DNA from: Streptomyces filamentosus
Lineage (GTDB): Bacteria; Actinomycetota; Actinomycetes; Streptomycetales; Streptomycetaceae
DNA: 64,000 nt
Direction: 5' to 3'
Assembly: GCF_014654895.1 (NCBI RefSeq)
Contig: NZ_BNBE01000002.1
Span: 1,488,001-1,552,000, forward strand
The notes under the pieces were generated by a model that saw only the letters and a list, made by a program, of their open reading frames with translations, was not told where the DNA came from and searched no databases. This document shows, piece after piece, positions 50,681 through 58,542 of the stretch (its first letter is position 1; each line of letters opens with the position of its first letter). The translations under genes were made by a program, and so were the position numbers.

Positions 50681-52087
50681 GTGAACGCGCCCGCCACCAC
50701 CGAGCTGCCCGTCGTCGTGATCGGGGCCGGACCCGCCGGCCTGGCCGCCGCCGCCCACCTCATCGACCAAGGCATCGAACCCATGGTCCTCGAAGCCGGG
50801 CCCACCGCCGGCGCCGCGGTACGCGAGTGGTCGCACGTGCGCCTGTTTTCCACCTGGGGCGAGGTCGTCGACCCCGCCGCCGAAAAGCTCCTGGCCCCCA
50901 CCGGCTGGACCCGCCCCGACCCGGCCACCTACCCCTCCGGCGGCGACTGGGCCGAGCTCTACCTGCAGCCGCTCGCCGACGTCCTCGGCGACCGTGTCCG
51001 CACCGGCGCCACCGTCACCGGTGTCTCACGCACCGGCCGGGACCGGATCGTGGACGCCGACCGCGAGGCCCAGCCGTTCGTCGTACACGTCGCCCACGCC
51101 GACGGCCGTGAGGAGCGCCTCTTCGCCCGCGCCGTCATCGACGCCTCCGGCACCTGGATCACACCGTCCCCGGCAGGCGGCAGCGGACTGCCCGCGCTCG
51201 GCGAGAAGGCCGCCGCGGACCGGATCACCTACCGCGTCCCGGACCTGAAGGACCCGGCCGTCCGCGCCCGGTACGCGGGCAAGCGCACCGCCGTAATCGG
51301 CTCCGGCGCCTCCGCGTTCACCGCCCTCGCCTACCTCGCCGACCTCGCCAAGGCCAACGGCGGGACCGGCACGAAGGGCGTGTGGATCCTGCGCCGCGGC
51401 ATCTCCGGCTCCACCTTCGGCGGCGGAGAAGCCGACCAGCTCCCCGCCCGCGGCGCCCTGGGTCTGGCAGCCAAGGCCGCCGTCGACGAGGGCCACGCGA
51501 ACGCAGTCACCGGCTTCCGCACCGAGGCGATCGAGCGGGCAGACGACGGCCGCCTGGTCCTCATCGGCGAGGACGGCCGCCGCCTTGACCCGGTCGACGA
51601 AGTGATCGTGCTGACCGGCTTCCGCCCCGACCTGTCCTTCCTCGACGAAATCCGCCTCGGCCTCGACGAGCGCCTCCAGGCCCCCGTCGCCCTCGCCCCG
51701 CTGATCGACCCCAACCAGCACTCCTGCGGCACCGTCTACCCGCACGGCCACCGTGAGCTCTCCCACCCGGAGACGGGCGTCTACCTGGTCGGGATGAAGT
51801 CCTACGGCCGCGCCCCGACCTTCCTCGCCATGACCGGCTACGAGCAGGTCCGCTCCGTCGCCGCCGCCATCGCCGGCGACATCGAAGCAGCCGATCGCGT
51901 CGAACTCACCCTCCCCGAGACCGGAGTCTGCGGCGGCGCCGGCCTCTTCGACGCCCCCGAATCCGACCAGAGCGGCGGCTGCTGCGCCCCGACGCCCCAG
52001 CTCGTCCAGCTCGGCGCCCCCGCCGCCTTGACCGACGGCGCCACGGCGGCCGAGGAGGCTCCGGCGAGCGGCTGCTGCGGCTCGTGA
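50681..52087 (+). CDS. FAD-dependent oxidoreductase with Cys-rich tail (468 aa)
   Basis: GTG start after AAGGAG. FAD site VVVIGAGPAGLAAAAHL, second dinucleotide site RTAVIGSGASAFTALAYL, and VIVLTGFRPDLSFLD. The C-terminal 45 residues carry SGGCCAPTPQ and end ASGCCGS, vicinal Cys pairs suited to As(III) or Hg(II) binding. Such flavoproteins appear beside ArsR and MFS genes in actinomycete arsenic loci; the reaction is unknown. It overlaps the MFS gene by 4 bases and is probably controlled by the ArsR at 49080. Confidence 0.8.
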   Translation: MNAPATTELPVVVIGAGPAGLAAAAHLIDQGIEPMVLEAGPTAGAAVREWSHVRLFSTWGEVVDPAAEKLLAPTGWTRPDPATYPSGGDWAELYLQPLADVLGDRVRTGATVTGVSRTGRDRIVDADREAQPFVVHVAHADGREERLFARAVIDASGTWITPSPAGGSGLPALGEKAAADRITYRVPDLKDPAVRARYAGKRTAVIGSGASAFTALAYLADLAKANGGTGTKGVWILRRGISGSTFGGGEADQLPARGALGLAAKAAVDEGHANAVTGFRTEAIERADDGRLVLIGEDGRRLDPVDEVIVLTGFRPDLSFLDEIRLGLDERLQAPVALAPLIDPNQHSCGTVYPHGHRELSHPETGVYLVGMKSYGRAPTFLAMTGYEQVRSVAAAIAGDIEAADRVELTLPETGVCGGAGLFDAPESDQSGGCCAPTPQLVQLGAPAALTDGATAAEEAPASGCCGS

Positions 52088-53331
52088 CTGACCTCAACAC
52101 CTCAGCCCGCGGGGCCGCGACCGGATCGGGGGACCGGTCGCGGCCCCGCGCCGCCCTGCCCGCACTCTGCCTGACGCAGATCGTTAGCTGGGGCATCGTC
52201 TACTACGCGTTCCCCGTCCTGAATCCCGAGATCACGCATGCGACCGACTGGCCGGCGGGCGCAACCACCGCGGCCTTCTCCCTCGCCCTCGTCGTCTCCG
52301 CCCTCGCCGGAATCCGCGTCGGCAGGATCCTGGACCGGCACGGCCCGCGCGCCGTCATGACCACCGGTGCCGCCCTCGGCACCGCCAGCCTGCTACTCGT
52401 GGCCGCCGCCCCCAACCTGCCCTTCTTCTTTGCCAGTTGGGCCCTGGCAGGACTCGCGATGGCGACCACCTTCTACCAGCCGGCCTTCGCCGCCCTCACC
52501 CGCTGGTGGGCCCCCGACCATGTCCGCGCGCTCACCATCGTCACCCTCGCCGGCGGACTCGCATCTACCGTCTTCGCACCCCTGACCGCCCTGCTCGCCG
52601 AGCACCTCTCCTGGCGGCACACCTACCTGGCCCTCGCCGGACTGCTCGCCGTCCTGACCATCCCCACGCACGCCCTGGCCCTGCGCGCACCCTGGCCACC
52701 CGCCCCACCTGCCGCACCCAAACATGCCGACGGCACCACGCCCGTCGCCAGAAGCCGCTCCTTCTGGCTCCTCGCCGCAGCATTCACTCTGTCGGCGTTC
52801 GCGATGTACGCCGTCGTCGTCTCCCTCGTCCCGCTGCTGCTCGAACGCGGCTACTCAACCGCCCAGGCCGCCTGGGTCCTCGGCATCGGCGGCGCCGGAC
52901 AAACCCTGGGCCGCACCCTGTACGCCGCCCTCGCCCGACGAACGACCGCGACCAGGCGAACCACGGTCCTCATCACCCTGGGCGGCATCACCACCATCGC
53001 CTTCGCCGTGACGCCAGGCCCATACGTCCTGCTGATCGCCGTATCGGTCGCAGCCGGCATGGTCCGCGGCAACCTCACCCTGCTCCAGGCCACCGCCGTA
53101 ACCGACCGCTGGGGCCACACCCACTACGGCCGTCTCTCCGGCCTCCTCGCGGCCCCGGCTACCACCGCCGCCGCACTCGCACCCTTCGCCGGCGCCTCAC
53201 TCGCGCCCCTCCTCGGCGGCTATCCCCACCTCTTCGGGTTGCTGGCCACCACATCACTCCTCGCCGCGCTCATCGCCACCTGCTCAGACCCCGCCGGGGC
53301 GCACAGGGAGCCACGTTCATCGCCGAGCTGA
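52084..53331 (+). CDS. MFS transporter of the metalloid unit (415 aa)
   Basis: GTG overlaps the flavoprotein stop (GTGA). It has about 12 membrane helices: LPALCLTQIVSWGIVYYAF, RVGRILDRHGPRAVM (MFS A-motif) and a second half starting FWLLAAAFTLSAFAMYAVVV. The context suggests efflux of an arsenic compound or of the flavoprotein product. It is not beside a GAPDH gene, so the ArsJ pathway is not supported. Final residues are Arg/Ser-rich. Confidence 0.82.
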   Translation: MTDLNTSARGAATGSGDRSRPRAALPALCLTQIVSWGIVYYAFPVLNPEITHATDWPAGATTAAFSLALVVSALAGIRVGRILDRHGPRAVMTTGAALGTASLLLVAAAPNLPFFFASWALAGLAMATTFYQPAFAALTRWWAPDHVRALTIVTLAGGLASTVFAPLTALLAEHLSWRHTYLALAGLLAVLTIPTHALALRAPWPPAPPAAPKHADGTTPVARSRSFWLLAAAFTLSAFAMYAVVVSLVPLLLERGYSTAQAAWVLGIGGAGQTLGRTLYAALARRTTATRRTTVLITLGGITTIAFAVTPGPYVLLIAVSVAAGMVRGNLTLLQATAVTDRWGHTHYGRLSGLLAAPATTAAALAPFAGASLAPLLGGYPHLFGLLATTSLLAALIATCSDPAGAHREPRSSPS

Positions 53332-53785
53332 CGGAGGACCACTGCCGCTGCGAACCCGCTCCCAGATCCCTCTCCACGGTGATCTGACGAGCGGGTTCTT
53401 CGCTCCACCAGTCCGGGAATCCGCGAATCCGCGCGCTTTCGCGCGGGCGCGGTCCAAGCTGTTGCGCCAGGAATCGGGGGCCGCCGGCGTCGCTCGGCGC
53501 CTTGAGGAGATGGGGGCGCCACCACCTCCCCCGGGATCCGGTGAGGCGCTCAAGCAGTGGCTGGAACAGGCCCTCGCCCAGATCGGGGCCCGACGCCAGG
53601 CGCACCCAGGAAACCATCGCTACCTGCTGCGGATTGGCCGTACGCGTGCAGAACGGACGCGGACGGTCATCGGCTTCACCCCGCGCCCCTACCCCAAGCA
53701 CCCGTGCGGCCCGGCGAGCCCGCACACCGCGTCCCGCGAGGCAGCGTCCGGGCTCGCACCGGGGTCCATGCATCCAACCCAACCG
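53332..53785. other. Region with a doubtful ORF
   Basis: An ORF of 111 codons (53462-53797, rightward) is open, with GVARRLEEMGAPPPPPGSGE and HRYLLRIGRTRAERTRTV, but the composition is Arg/Pro-rich and there is no good ribosome site. It ends within the 17-base repeat (...QPEIA), just as the HicB-like gene ends in the second copy (...LPEIA). I treat it as uncertain. Confidence 0.3.
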
Positions 53786-53802
53786 GAGATTGCTTAATTG
53801 GA
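53786..53802. repeat. 17-base direct repeat, left copy (possible att site or shared promoter element)
   Basis: GAGATTGCTTAATTGGA is identical to 58455-58471, 4669 bases away. It is very AT-rich for this DNA. Between the copies lie a tRNA, a disrupted repressor, an IS, small unknown genes and a serine recombinase at the right end. It may be attL of an integrated element, or a duplicated regulatory sequence, as each copy contains a -35-like TTGCTT. Confidence 0.6.
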
Positions 53803-53818
53803 ATTCATGCTGTAAAGT
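53790..53818 (+). promoter_or_regulatory. Promoter-like sequence upstream of the tRNA
   Basis: TTGCTT, 17 bases, TAAAGT. It is the best sigma70-type pattern in this area and lies 85 bases before the tRNA. The -35 half is within the 17-base repeat. Confidence 0.5.
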
Positions 53819-53902
53819 TTATCTAGGCGGTCGGCGAGAGGCCACCGCCCTCACGGCCCGTATCCGGTACCCCCCCCCCGCCGGGTACGGGCCGCCCCCC
53901 CC

Positions 53903-53975
53903 GGCGCTGTAGCTCAGTTGGAAGAGCGCGGATCTTATAAGTCCTGGGTCACGGGTTCGAGTCCCGTCAGCGCTA
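53903..53975 (+). tRNA. tRNA-Ile(TAT)
   Basis: A 73-base cloverleaf. The acceptor GGCGCTG pairs with CAGCGCT (first pair G-U). The D-arm is GCTC/GAGC, the anticodon loop CTTATAA has anticodon TAT, the variable loop is 5 bases, and the T-arm is ACGGG/CCCGT with loop TTCGAGT. No CCA is encoded. The first pair of the anticodon stem (C-T) is mismatched. The TAT anticodon reads ATA, a codon almost unused in such genomes and normally read by a modified CAT tRNA. Confidence 0.82.
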
Positions 53976-54473
53976 CGCAAGACGCAACGCACATCTCCTC
54001 CTGCCGCGGCCCTCACGCCCGTGGCCCGGCCTCCCCTGGAGGTGCCATGCACATCCCTCATGCAGTCACGGACTCGGCCTCCGGCCCGTGGCTGAACGAA
54101 CTCCCTTCGTCCGACCACACCAAGGAACTTGAGTGGTGAAGCCGCGTCGCCCGTTGGGAGAACTCGAAGACGCGGTCATGACGCGGGTGTGGAAGTGGAA
54201 CCGCCCGGTGACCGTTCGAGAAGTCCTGGAAGACCTTCAGCAGGAACGACTGATCGCCTACACCACGGTGATGACCGTTCTCGGCAACCTCCACCAGAAG
54301 GGCTTGGTGCGCCGCCAGCCGGAAGGCCGGGCCTACCGCTACGAGGCAGTCTCCACGCGCGCCGCCTACGCCGCCTCGCTGATGAACGACGCGTGGTCGC
54401 AGAGCGGCAACCCCACTGCCGCTCTCATCGCCTTCTTCGGCATGCTGAGCGAGGAACAGCACCAGGCGCTTAG

Positions 54474-55357
54474 AGGTCCTAACAGAAGCTGTTGATCATG
54501 TGACTGTCGGCTTGGTTGCTCGTTGGTCCGTTCGTGGCGAAGAGGAACTCCCGGCCGTGGATCGTGTCAGACGAACTGTGGTCGCTGGTCGAGCCGTTGC
54601 TACCGGTCCCGGCGCCGAAGCTGGTGGCGGGACGGCCGCGGGTGCCCGACCGGCAGGCCCTGTGCGGGATCCTGTTCGTGCTGCACACCGGGATCCAGTG
54701 GGAGTACCTGCCCCAGGAGCTCGGCTTCGGGTCCGGCATGACGTGCTGGCGGCGTCTAGCGACCTGGAACGAGGCCGGCGTGTGGGACCAGCTGCACCTG
54801 GTCCTGCTCAAGAAGCTGCGCTCGGCCAAGCAGCTCGACTGGTCGAGGGCGGTGATCGACTCCAGCCACGTCCGGGCCGCTCGACGCGGCCCAAAAGCGG
54901 ACCCAGCCCGGTCGACCGTGCACGGCCGGGCAGCAAGCACCACGTCCTCGTCGACGGACGGGGAATCCCACTCGCCGTGTCGCTGACCGGCGGAAACCGC
55001 AACGACGTCACCCAGCTGATGCCTCTGCTCGCGAAGATCCCGTCCGTCGCCGGCCTGGTCGGCCGACCCAGGCGACGTCCGGACACGCTGCTGGCCGACC
55101 GGGGCTACGACCACGACAAGTACCGCCGTCTCGTCTGGGCGCAGGGCATCAAACCGGTGATCGCCCGCCGTGGCGTCCCGCACGGATCCGGCCTCGGCGT
55201 CCACCGCTGGGTCGTCGAGCGGACGATCGCCTGGCTGCACGGCTTCCGGCGTCTCCGCGTCCGCTGGGAACGACGCGACGACATCCACGAAGCCTTCCTC
55301 GGCCTCGCGACCTGCCTCATCACCCACCGCCACGTCCAACGCCTTTGTTAGGACCTA
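54474..55357 (+). mobile_element. IS5-family insertion sequence
   Basis: About 884 bases. The ends carry inverted GGTCCTAACA / TGTTAGGACC. TTAG at 54470-54473 and 55358-55361 is the target duplication, matching the YTAR preference of IS5 elements. It holds one transposase in two overlapping frames. Both boundaries are intact and the target gene is restored exactly when it is removed, so the insertion is recent. Confidence 0.85.
54516..55351 (+). CDS. IS5-family DDE transposase made by -1 frameshift
   Basis: The first frame (54516-54986) has SDELWSLVEPLLPVPAPK, GIQWEYLPQELGFGSGMTCW and VIDSSHVRAARRGPK. The second continues as KHHVLVDGRGIPLAVSLTGG, LLADRGYDHDKYRR and the end WVVERTIAWLHGFRRLRVRWE through 55351. 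The three acidic residues (D in VIDSS, D in LLADRGYD, E in VVERT) are divided between the frames. The slippery heptamer CCCAAAA at 54890-54896 (C CCA AAA in frame) is the place for the -1 shift. So the two frames probably make a single transposase; the second frame lacks its own good start. Confidence 0.85.
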
Positions 55358-55469
55358 TTAGCGACGCCATCCGCATCGTCCACGGGCCAGAGGCCGCCGA
55401 GACCCCGAAGGCCCGCTAGCCCCCGAAGCGGCCCCACCCACGCCCCGCATGCCCCTCCCGGAGAGCGCC

Positions 55470-55697
55470 ATGTCCTCGTTCCGCTTCCGCCCTCGTCGCC
55501 CCGATGAGGACTACGACGCCTATGAGCAGGCGTTCATCGACGCCTGGGACTCCTTCTGTTCCCGGCGCCGGCTCAACCCCTACCCCGCCCAGTCCACCGG
55601 CGATCCCTACCTCGACGCGCGCAACGCCTCAACCGAGTACGCGGCACGCCCCCGCTGGGGCGCACTCCGCCACGCACTCGGCCGACTCGCGCGCTAG
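55470..55697 (+). CDS. Small acidic/aromatic protein of unknown function (75 aa)
   Basis: ATG after GGAGAG (MSSFRFRPRRPDEDYDAYEQ). The middle is FIDAWDSFCSRRRLNPYP, with a basic end. There is no recognised family. Small proteins of this type are frequent in actinomycete integrative elements. It starts a rightward run leading to the serine recombinase. Confidence 0.55.
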   Translation: MSSFRFRPRRPDEDYDAYEQAFIDAWDSFCSRRRLNPYPAQSTGDPYLDARNASTEYAARPRWGALRHALGRLAR

Positions 55698-55717
55698 CTC
55701 CGAAAGCGGCTGACGCG

Positions 55718-55876
55718 ATGCCGTGGCGCCTGAGCGCCGGCCGCGCGAAGTGGGCCGCCGTCCGGGGACCTGATCCCCGGGGCCCGCTGCGCCGCGATCT
55801 CGCCGAGCACATGGCCCACGAGCTCTTCACCCAGCCGTCCATCTACGAGGCCGACGCCGTGATGCCGGCCCGGTAA
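55718..55876 (+). CDS. 52-aa ORF of unknown function
   Basis: ATG at 55718 (MPWRLSAGRAKWAAVRG) and the end LAEHMAHELFTQPSIYEADA. The second half looks protein-like and helical. No strong ribosome site is seen. It lies between two more secure genes in the same direction, 20 bases after the first. Confidence 0.4.
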   Translation: MPWRLSAGRAKWAAVRGPDPRGPLRRDLAEHMAHELFTQPSIYEADAVMPAR

Positions 55877-55992
55877 GTCACCGGCTGCGGCCTCATCCGC
55901 CGCACCTGTCGGCCGTCCGACCGGCGCCGCACCGCCCTCTGACCCGCTCGCCGCCCGGCTCGCCCCTGAGCCGGGCTCCCGGAAGGAGCCCC

Positions 55993-56718
55993 ATGTCCAA
56001 GGCACGCCCACCGGCGCACGTCGTTCCCTCCCCGGTGAACCTGTCCATGCACCTGGCCGAGCACGGGCTGCCCGGCTACCGGTCGAAGACCTCGATCATG
56101 CTGCTCCGTCGTGAGCGGGCCAAGCGGAACGCGCCGCTGCCCGCCCTGCTCCCCGTCGAAGTGCGAGCGCACCACCGGCTGATGCAGCGGATCTGCGACG
56201 AGATCCACCGCCGTGGGGGCGAGACCTGGATCGAGGGCAAGTACAAGACCGCGTACCTGGAGCCCACCGACAAGCGCGACGGCCTGGTGCTCGTGCACGC
56301 CGAGGGGTGGCGTTCGTACGGCAAGGCCCCCGCCCGGATGGCCCGGCTGAGCTACCTGTGGGGCCGGGACGACGCCGGATCCGGCCCGTGGGCCGTCCGG
56401 GTGCCCGGCAGCATCACCACGGTCACCGACGCACTGGACTGGCTGACGCCCGCCCCCGTTCACAGGGCCCTCGCCAAAGGGCTGAGGGTCCGGCGCCAGG
56501 GCGACGTGTTCGCCATCGAGACCACCCGGACCCGGGACGGCCACGGTCTGGAGGACCTCCCGGAATCGCACGTCTGGCGGCCGGCGACCCGCTACCTCGT
56601 CCACCGGCCCGAGGACGACCGCCGCCACCGACCGCTGTGCCTGCCCTGGCCCGTCCAGTTCGTGCGGCAGACCGCATACGAGATGGGCCGCACCAACACC
56701 CGCGGCAACGCCGACTGA
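55993..56718 (+). CDS. Unknown protein of an actinomycete integrative element (241 aa)
   Basis: ATG after AAGGAG. Basic N-terminal half (GLPGYRSKTSIMLLRRERAK, LMQRICDEIHRRGGETW), then RSYGKAPARMARLSYLWGRD and a Pro/Arg-rich C-terminal half. There is no signal peptide or membrane helix. I do not recognise a family. It lies 60 bases before the serine recombinase in the same direction. Confidence 0.6.
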   Translation: MSKARPPAHVVPSPVNLSMHLAEHGLPGYRSKTSIMLLRRERAKRNAPLPALLPVEVRAHHRLMQRICDEIHRRGGETWIEGKYKTAYLEPTDKRDGLVLVHAEGWRSYGKAPARMARLSYLWGRDDAGSGPWAVRVPGSITTVTDALDWLTPAPVHRALAKGLRVRRQGDVFAIETTRTRDGHGLEDLPESHVWRPATRYLVHRPEDDRRHRPLCLPWPVQFVRQTAYEMGRTNTRGNAD

Positions 56719-56778
56719 CCCCCACCCCTCGCCCCGTCGCCCGGCCAGGGCGACGGCCGGGCAGGAAGGAAGCCACCG

Positions 56779-57987
56779 ATGTACACGCCCTTCGGTCCAC
56801 CCATCGACCTCAGCAGCCTGGCGAACTTTGCCCAGGTGGACGCCCGCCCCCGCCGCACCGTCTTCTGTGGCCGCGTCTCCACCAAGGACAACCAGAACCC
56901 CTCTTCGTCCATCCCCCGGCAGGTCGCCCTGGCCGCCCAGCGCCTGGAGGAGGGCGAGGAGTTCGGCGCGTACTTCTGGGACGTCGAGTCCGGGATGCTC
57001 CCGCCGGAGGCCCGCGGCCTCGGCCCCAAGGAGATGTACGACGCGCTGCAGGTTCCAACCCCCCGGGACGGCGGCCTCCAGGACCTCCTCGACCGGGCCG
57101 AGATGATGGGGATCACCCACGTCCTGGCCGAACGCGCCGACCGGATCGCACGCGCCATGCTGACCAGCCTCACCGTGGAACACGAGCTCCAGAAGACCGG
57201 CGTGGAGGTGATCTACGCCAACGAGCCGACGGGCGGCACCAAGTCCGGCCAGCTGCGCTCCCGCCGCTACAGCCAGGTCGAAGCGGAGGTGTACCGCACC
57301 GTCCTGCTGGAGATGTCCATGGGCGGCCAGATCCAGCACGCCATCAACGGCTGGAACCACGGCTACCCGCCGTACCCCTACACGACGGCCATCGACGAGA
57401 ACGCCCCGGCCTCAGCCCGGAACCGGTTCGGCGAGGCGCGGCCGAAGAGGAAGCTGATCCCGCACCCGGACAGTCGACGCTTCACCGCCGCTGCGGAGCT
57501 GCACCGGCTGCGGCGCGAGGAGCACCTCAAGGCAGCGGACATCATCGCGGTCCTGTCCGCCGAGCCGGACCGGTACCCGGGCAAGTGGACGCACAACCTC
57601 GTCGAGGGGCTGATCGCGAACCCGAAACTGGCCGGGTACCAGGTGTACAACCGCAAGGCATCCCGTACGGGGCGAGCGGGCTACTCCCGGTGGAACCCGA
57701 TCAGCGAGTGGGTGTGGTCGCCGCGGCCCGTGCACGACGCCGTCGTCAGTCTGGATGAGTGGAAGCAGGCCCAGGAAGTCACCGCCGGCCTCCGCGGCGG
57801 TGCGGAGGGCGGCCCGCTGACGCGGATCCGTGCCGAGGCCGGCCGTCTCGGGCTCACGGTCACCTTGGTCGAGGAGCACGGGAGTCACTCGACCTACCGG
57901 GTCGGGTCGCAGCGGATCGTGCTGCCGACCCCGATTCCGGAAGCCCTGGTGCAGCAGATCATCGAGGACCTGAGGAGCTCAGTATGA
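56779..57987 (+). CDS. Serine recombinase with a HicA-like C-terminal domain (402 aa)
   Basis: Resolvase domain at about 25-180: nucleophile S34 in FCGRVSTKDNQNPSSSIPRQ and catalytic Arg in LAERADRIARAML. A recombinase domain follows (about 190-325): GGQIQHAINGWNHGYPPYPY, WTHNLVEGLIANPKLAGYQV. Instead of a zinc ribbon and coiled coil, the last 65 residues read RIRAEAGRLGLTVTLVEEHG, SHSTYRVGSQRIVLP and PEALVQQIIEDL, much like the small HicA RNase (Gly-Ser-His core). The next gene, overlapping by 4 bases, is HicB-like. The integrase is probably that of the element delimited by the 17-base repeats; the HicA assignment is by pattern. Confidence 0.8.
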   Translation: MYTPFGPPIDLSSLANFAQVDARPRRTVFCGRVSTKDNQNPSSSIPRQVALAAQRLEEGEEFGAYFWDVESGMLPPEARGLGPKEMYDALQVPTPRDGGLQDLLDRAEMMGITHVLAERADRIARAMLTSLTVEHELQKTGVEVIYANEPTGGTKSGQLRSRRYSQVEAEVYRTVLLEMSMGGQIQHAINGWNHGYPPYPYTTAIDENAPASARNRFGEARPKRKLIPHPDSRRFTAAAELHRLRREEHLKAADIIAVLSAEPDRYPGKWTHNLVEGLIANPKLAGYQVYNRKASRTGRAGYSRWNPISEWVWSPRPVHDAVVSLDEWKQAQEVTAGLRGGAEGGPLTRIRAEAGRLGLTVTLVEEHGSHSTYRVGSQRIVLPTPIPEALVQQIIEDLRSSV

Positions 57988-58466
57988 GCGAGGAGATCAT
58001 CGAGTGCCGGGCCGTCAGGCGTGGGCGGGGCTGGGCGGTCCACGCTGCCGAGTACGGCGTGTACGGGCATGGCAGCACGTTGAAGCGGGCCTGCGCGAGC
58101 GTCGAGCAGGGGCTCGCCCTCATCGGGATCACCACCCCGGTGAGGCTCGTCGCGGTCTCGCCGGAGCTGGAGGAGCTGCGCGCGGCGGACGCGGCCCGCA
58201 CCGCTGCACTCGTGGAGGCGGTGAAGGCGCTGTCCCTGCGGCGGGCGACGATGGGCGACATCGCCATCGCCACCGACACGCCACGACGCCAGGTCAAGAC
58301 GATCCTCGCCTCACTCAAGGACATGGCGCCGGCAGACTCCACGGACGCCGGTTCCCCCGAGCCGGAACCGGGGCCGACCGACGGCGAGTGCACCTGCGTC
58401 GTCAACTGCGCCGAGGACCCCACCTCGGGCTGTTCCCGCGGGAAGACCCTCCCAGAGATTGCTTAA
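57984..58466 (+). CDS. HicB-like protein (160 aa)
   Basis: ATG six bases after GAGGAG and overlapping the recombinase stop. Residues 5-55 (AVRRGRGWAVHAAEYGVYGH, GSTLKRACASVEQGLALIGI) follow the HicB partial RNase-H fold. Residues about 75-110 (VEAVKALSLRRATMGDIAIA, RRQVKTILASLKDM) form a helix-turn-helix-like part. A Cys-rich tail (CTCVVNCAEDPTSGC) is unusual. Its last codons lie in the right 17-base repeat. It could be the antitoxin-like partner of the HicA-like tail of the recombinase. Confidence 0.6.
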   Translation: MSEEIIECRAVRRGRGWAVHAAEYGVYGHGSTLKRACASVEQGLALIGITTPVRLVAVSPELEELRAADAARTAALVEAVKALSLRRATMGDIAIATDTPRRQVKTILASLKDMAPADSTDAGSPEPEPGPTDGECTCVVNCAEDPTSGCSRGKTLPEIA

Positions 58467-58471
58467 TTGGA
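58455..58471. repeat. 17-base direct repeat, right copy
   Basis: Identical to 53786-53802 (GAGATTGCTTAATTGGA). It overlaps the stop codon of the HicB-like gene and is 468 bases after the recombinase gene, the usual distance for an integrase-proximal att site. It also contains the -35 of the promoter for the next gene. Confidence 0.6.
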
Positions 58472-58487
58472 TTTACTAGAGTAGTCT
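58459..58487 (+). promoter_or_regulatory. Promoter of the 58.5 kb gene
   Basis: TTGCTT, 17 bases, TAGTCT. The predicted start of transcription (about 58494) falls at an ATG (58495), which would permit leaderless translation. The better ribosome site (GGAGGA) serves a TTG at 58543. Confidence 0.6.
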
Positions 58488-58542
58488 GTGTGTCATGAGC
58501 TCGACAGAGCCTCAACTACCCGTCCATCGCGGAGGATTACTC

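Larger units (their letters stand above)
54133..55419 (+). pseudogene. BlaI/MecI-type repressor gene split by an IS element
   Basis: The 5' part (54133-54473) encodes a BlaI-like winged helix: LGELEDAVMTRVWKWNRPVT, REVLEDLQQERLIAYTTVM and TVLGNLHQKGLVRRQ. After the IS the frame continues from 55362 with SDAIRIVHGPEAAETP and stops at 55417-55419. Joining the parts over one TTAG copy restores an unbroken frame (HQALSDAIRIV). The winged helix is intact in the 5' fragment, which reads into the IS for a few residues, so a truncated DNA-binding protein may still exist. No blaR or beta-lactamase gene is nearby. Confidence 0.8.

Noticed and set aside
52084..53331. ArsJ-type organoarsenical exporter
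   Set aside because: ArsJ is paired with a glyceraldehyde-phosphate dehydrogenase gene, which is absent here; only a general MFS call is supported.
53462..53797. 111-codon ORF ending in the left repeat
   Set aside because: Arg/Pro-rich composition and lack of a ribosome site; kept only as a doubtful note.
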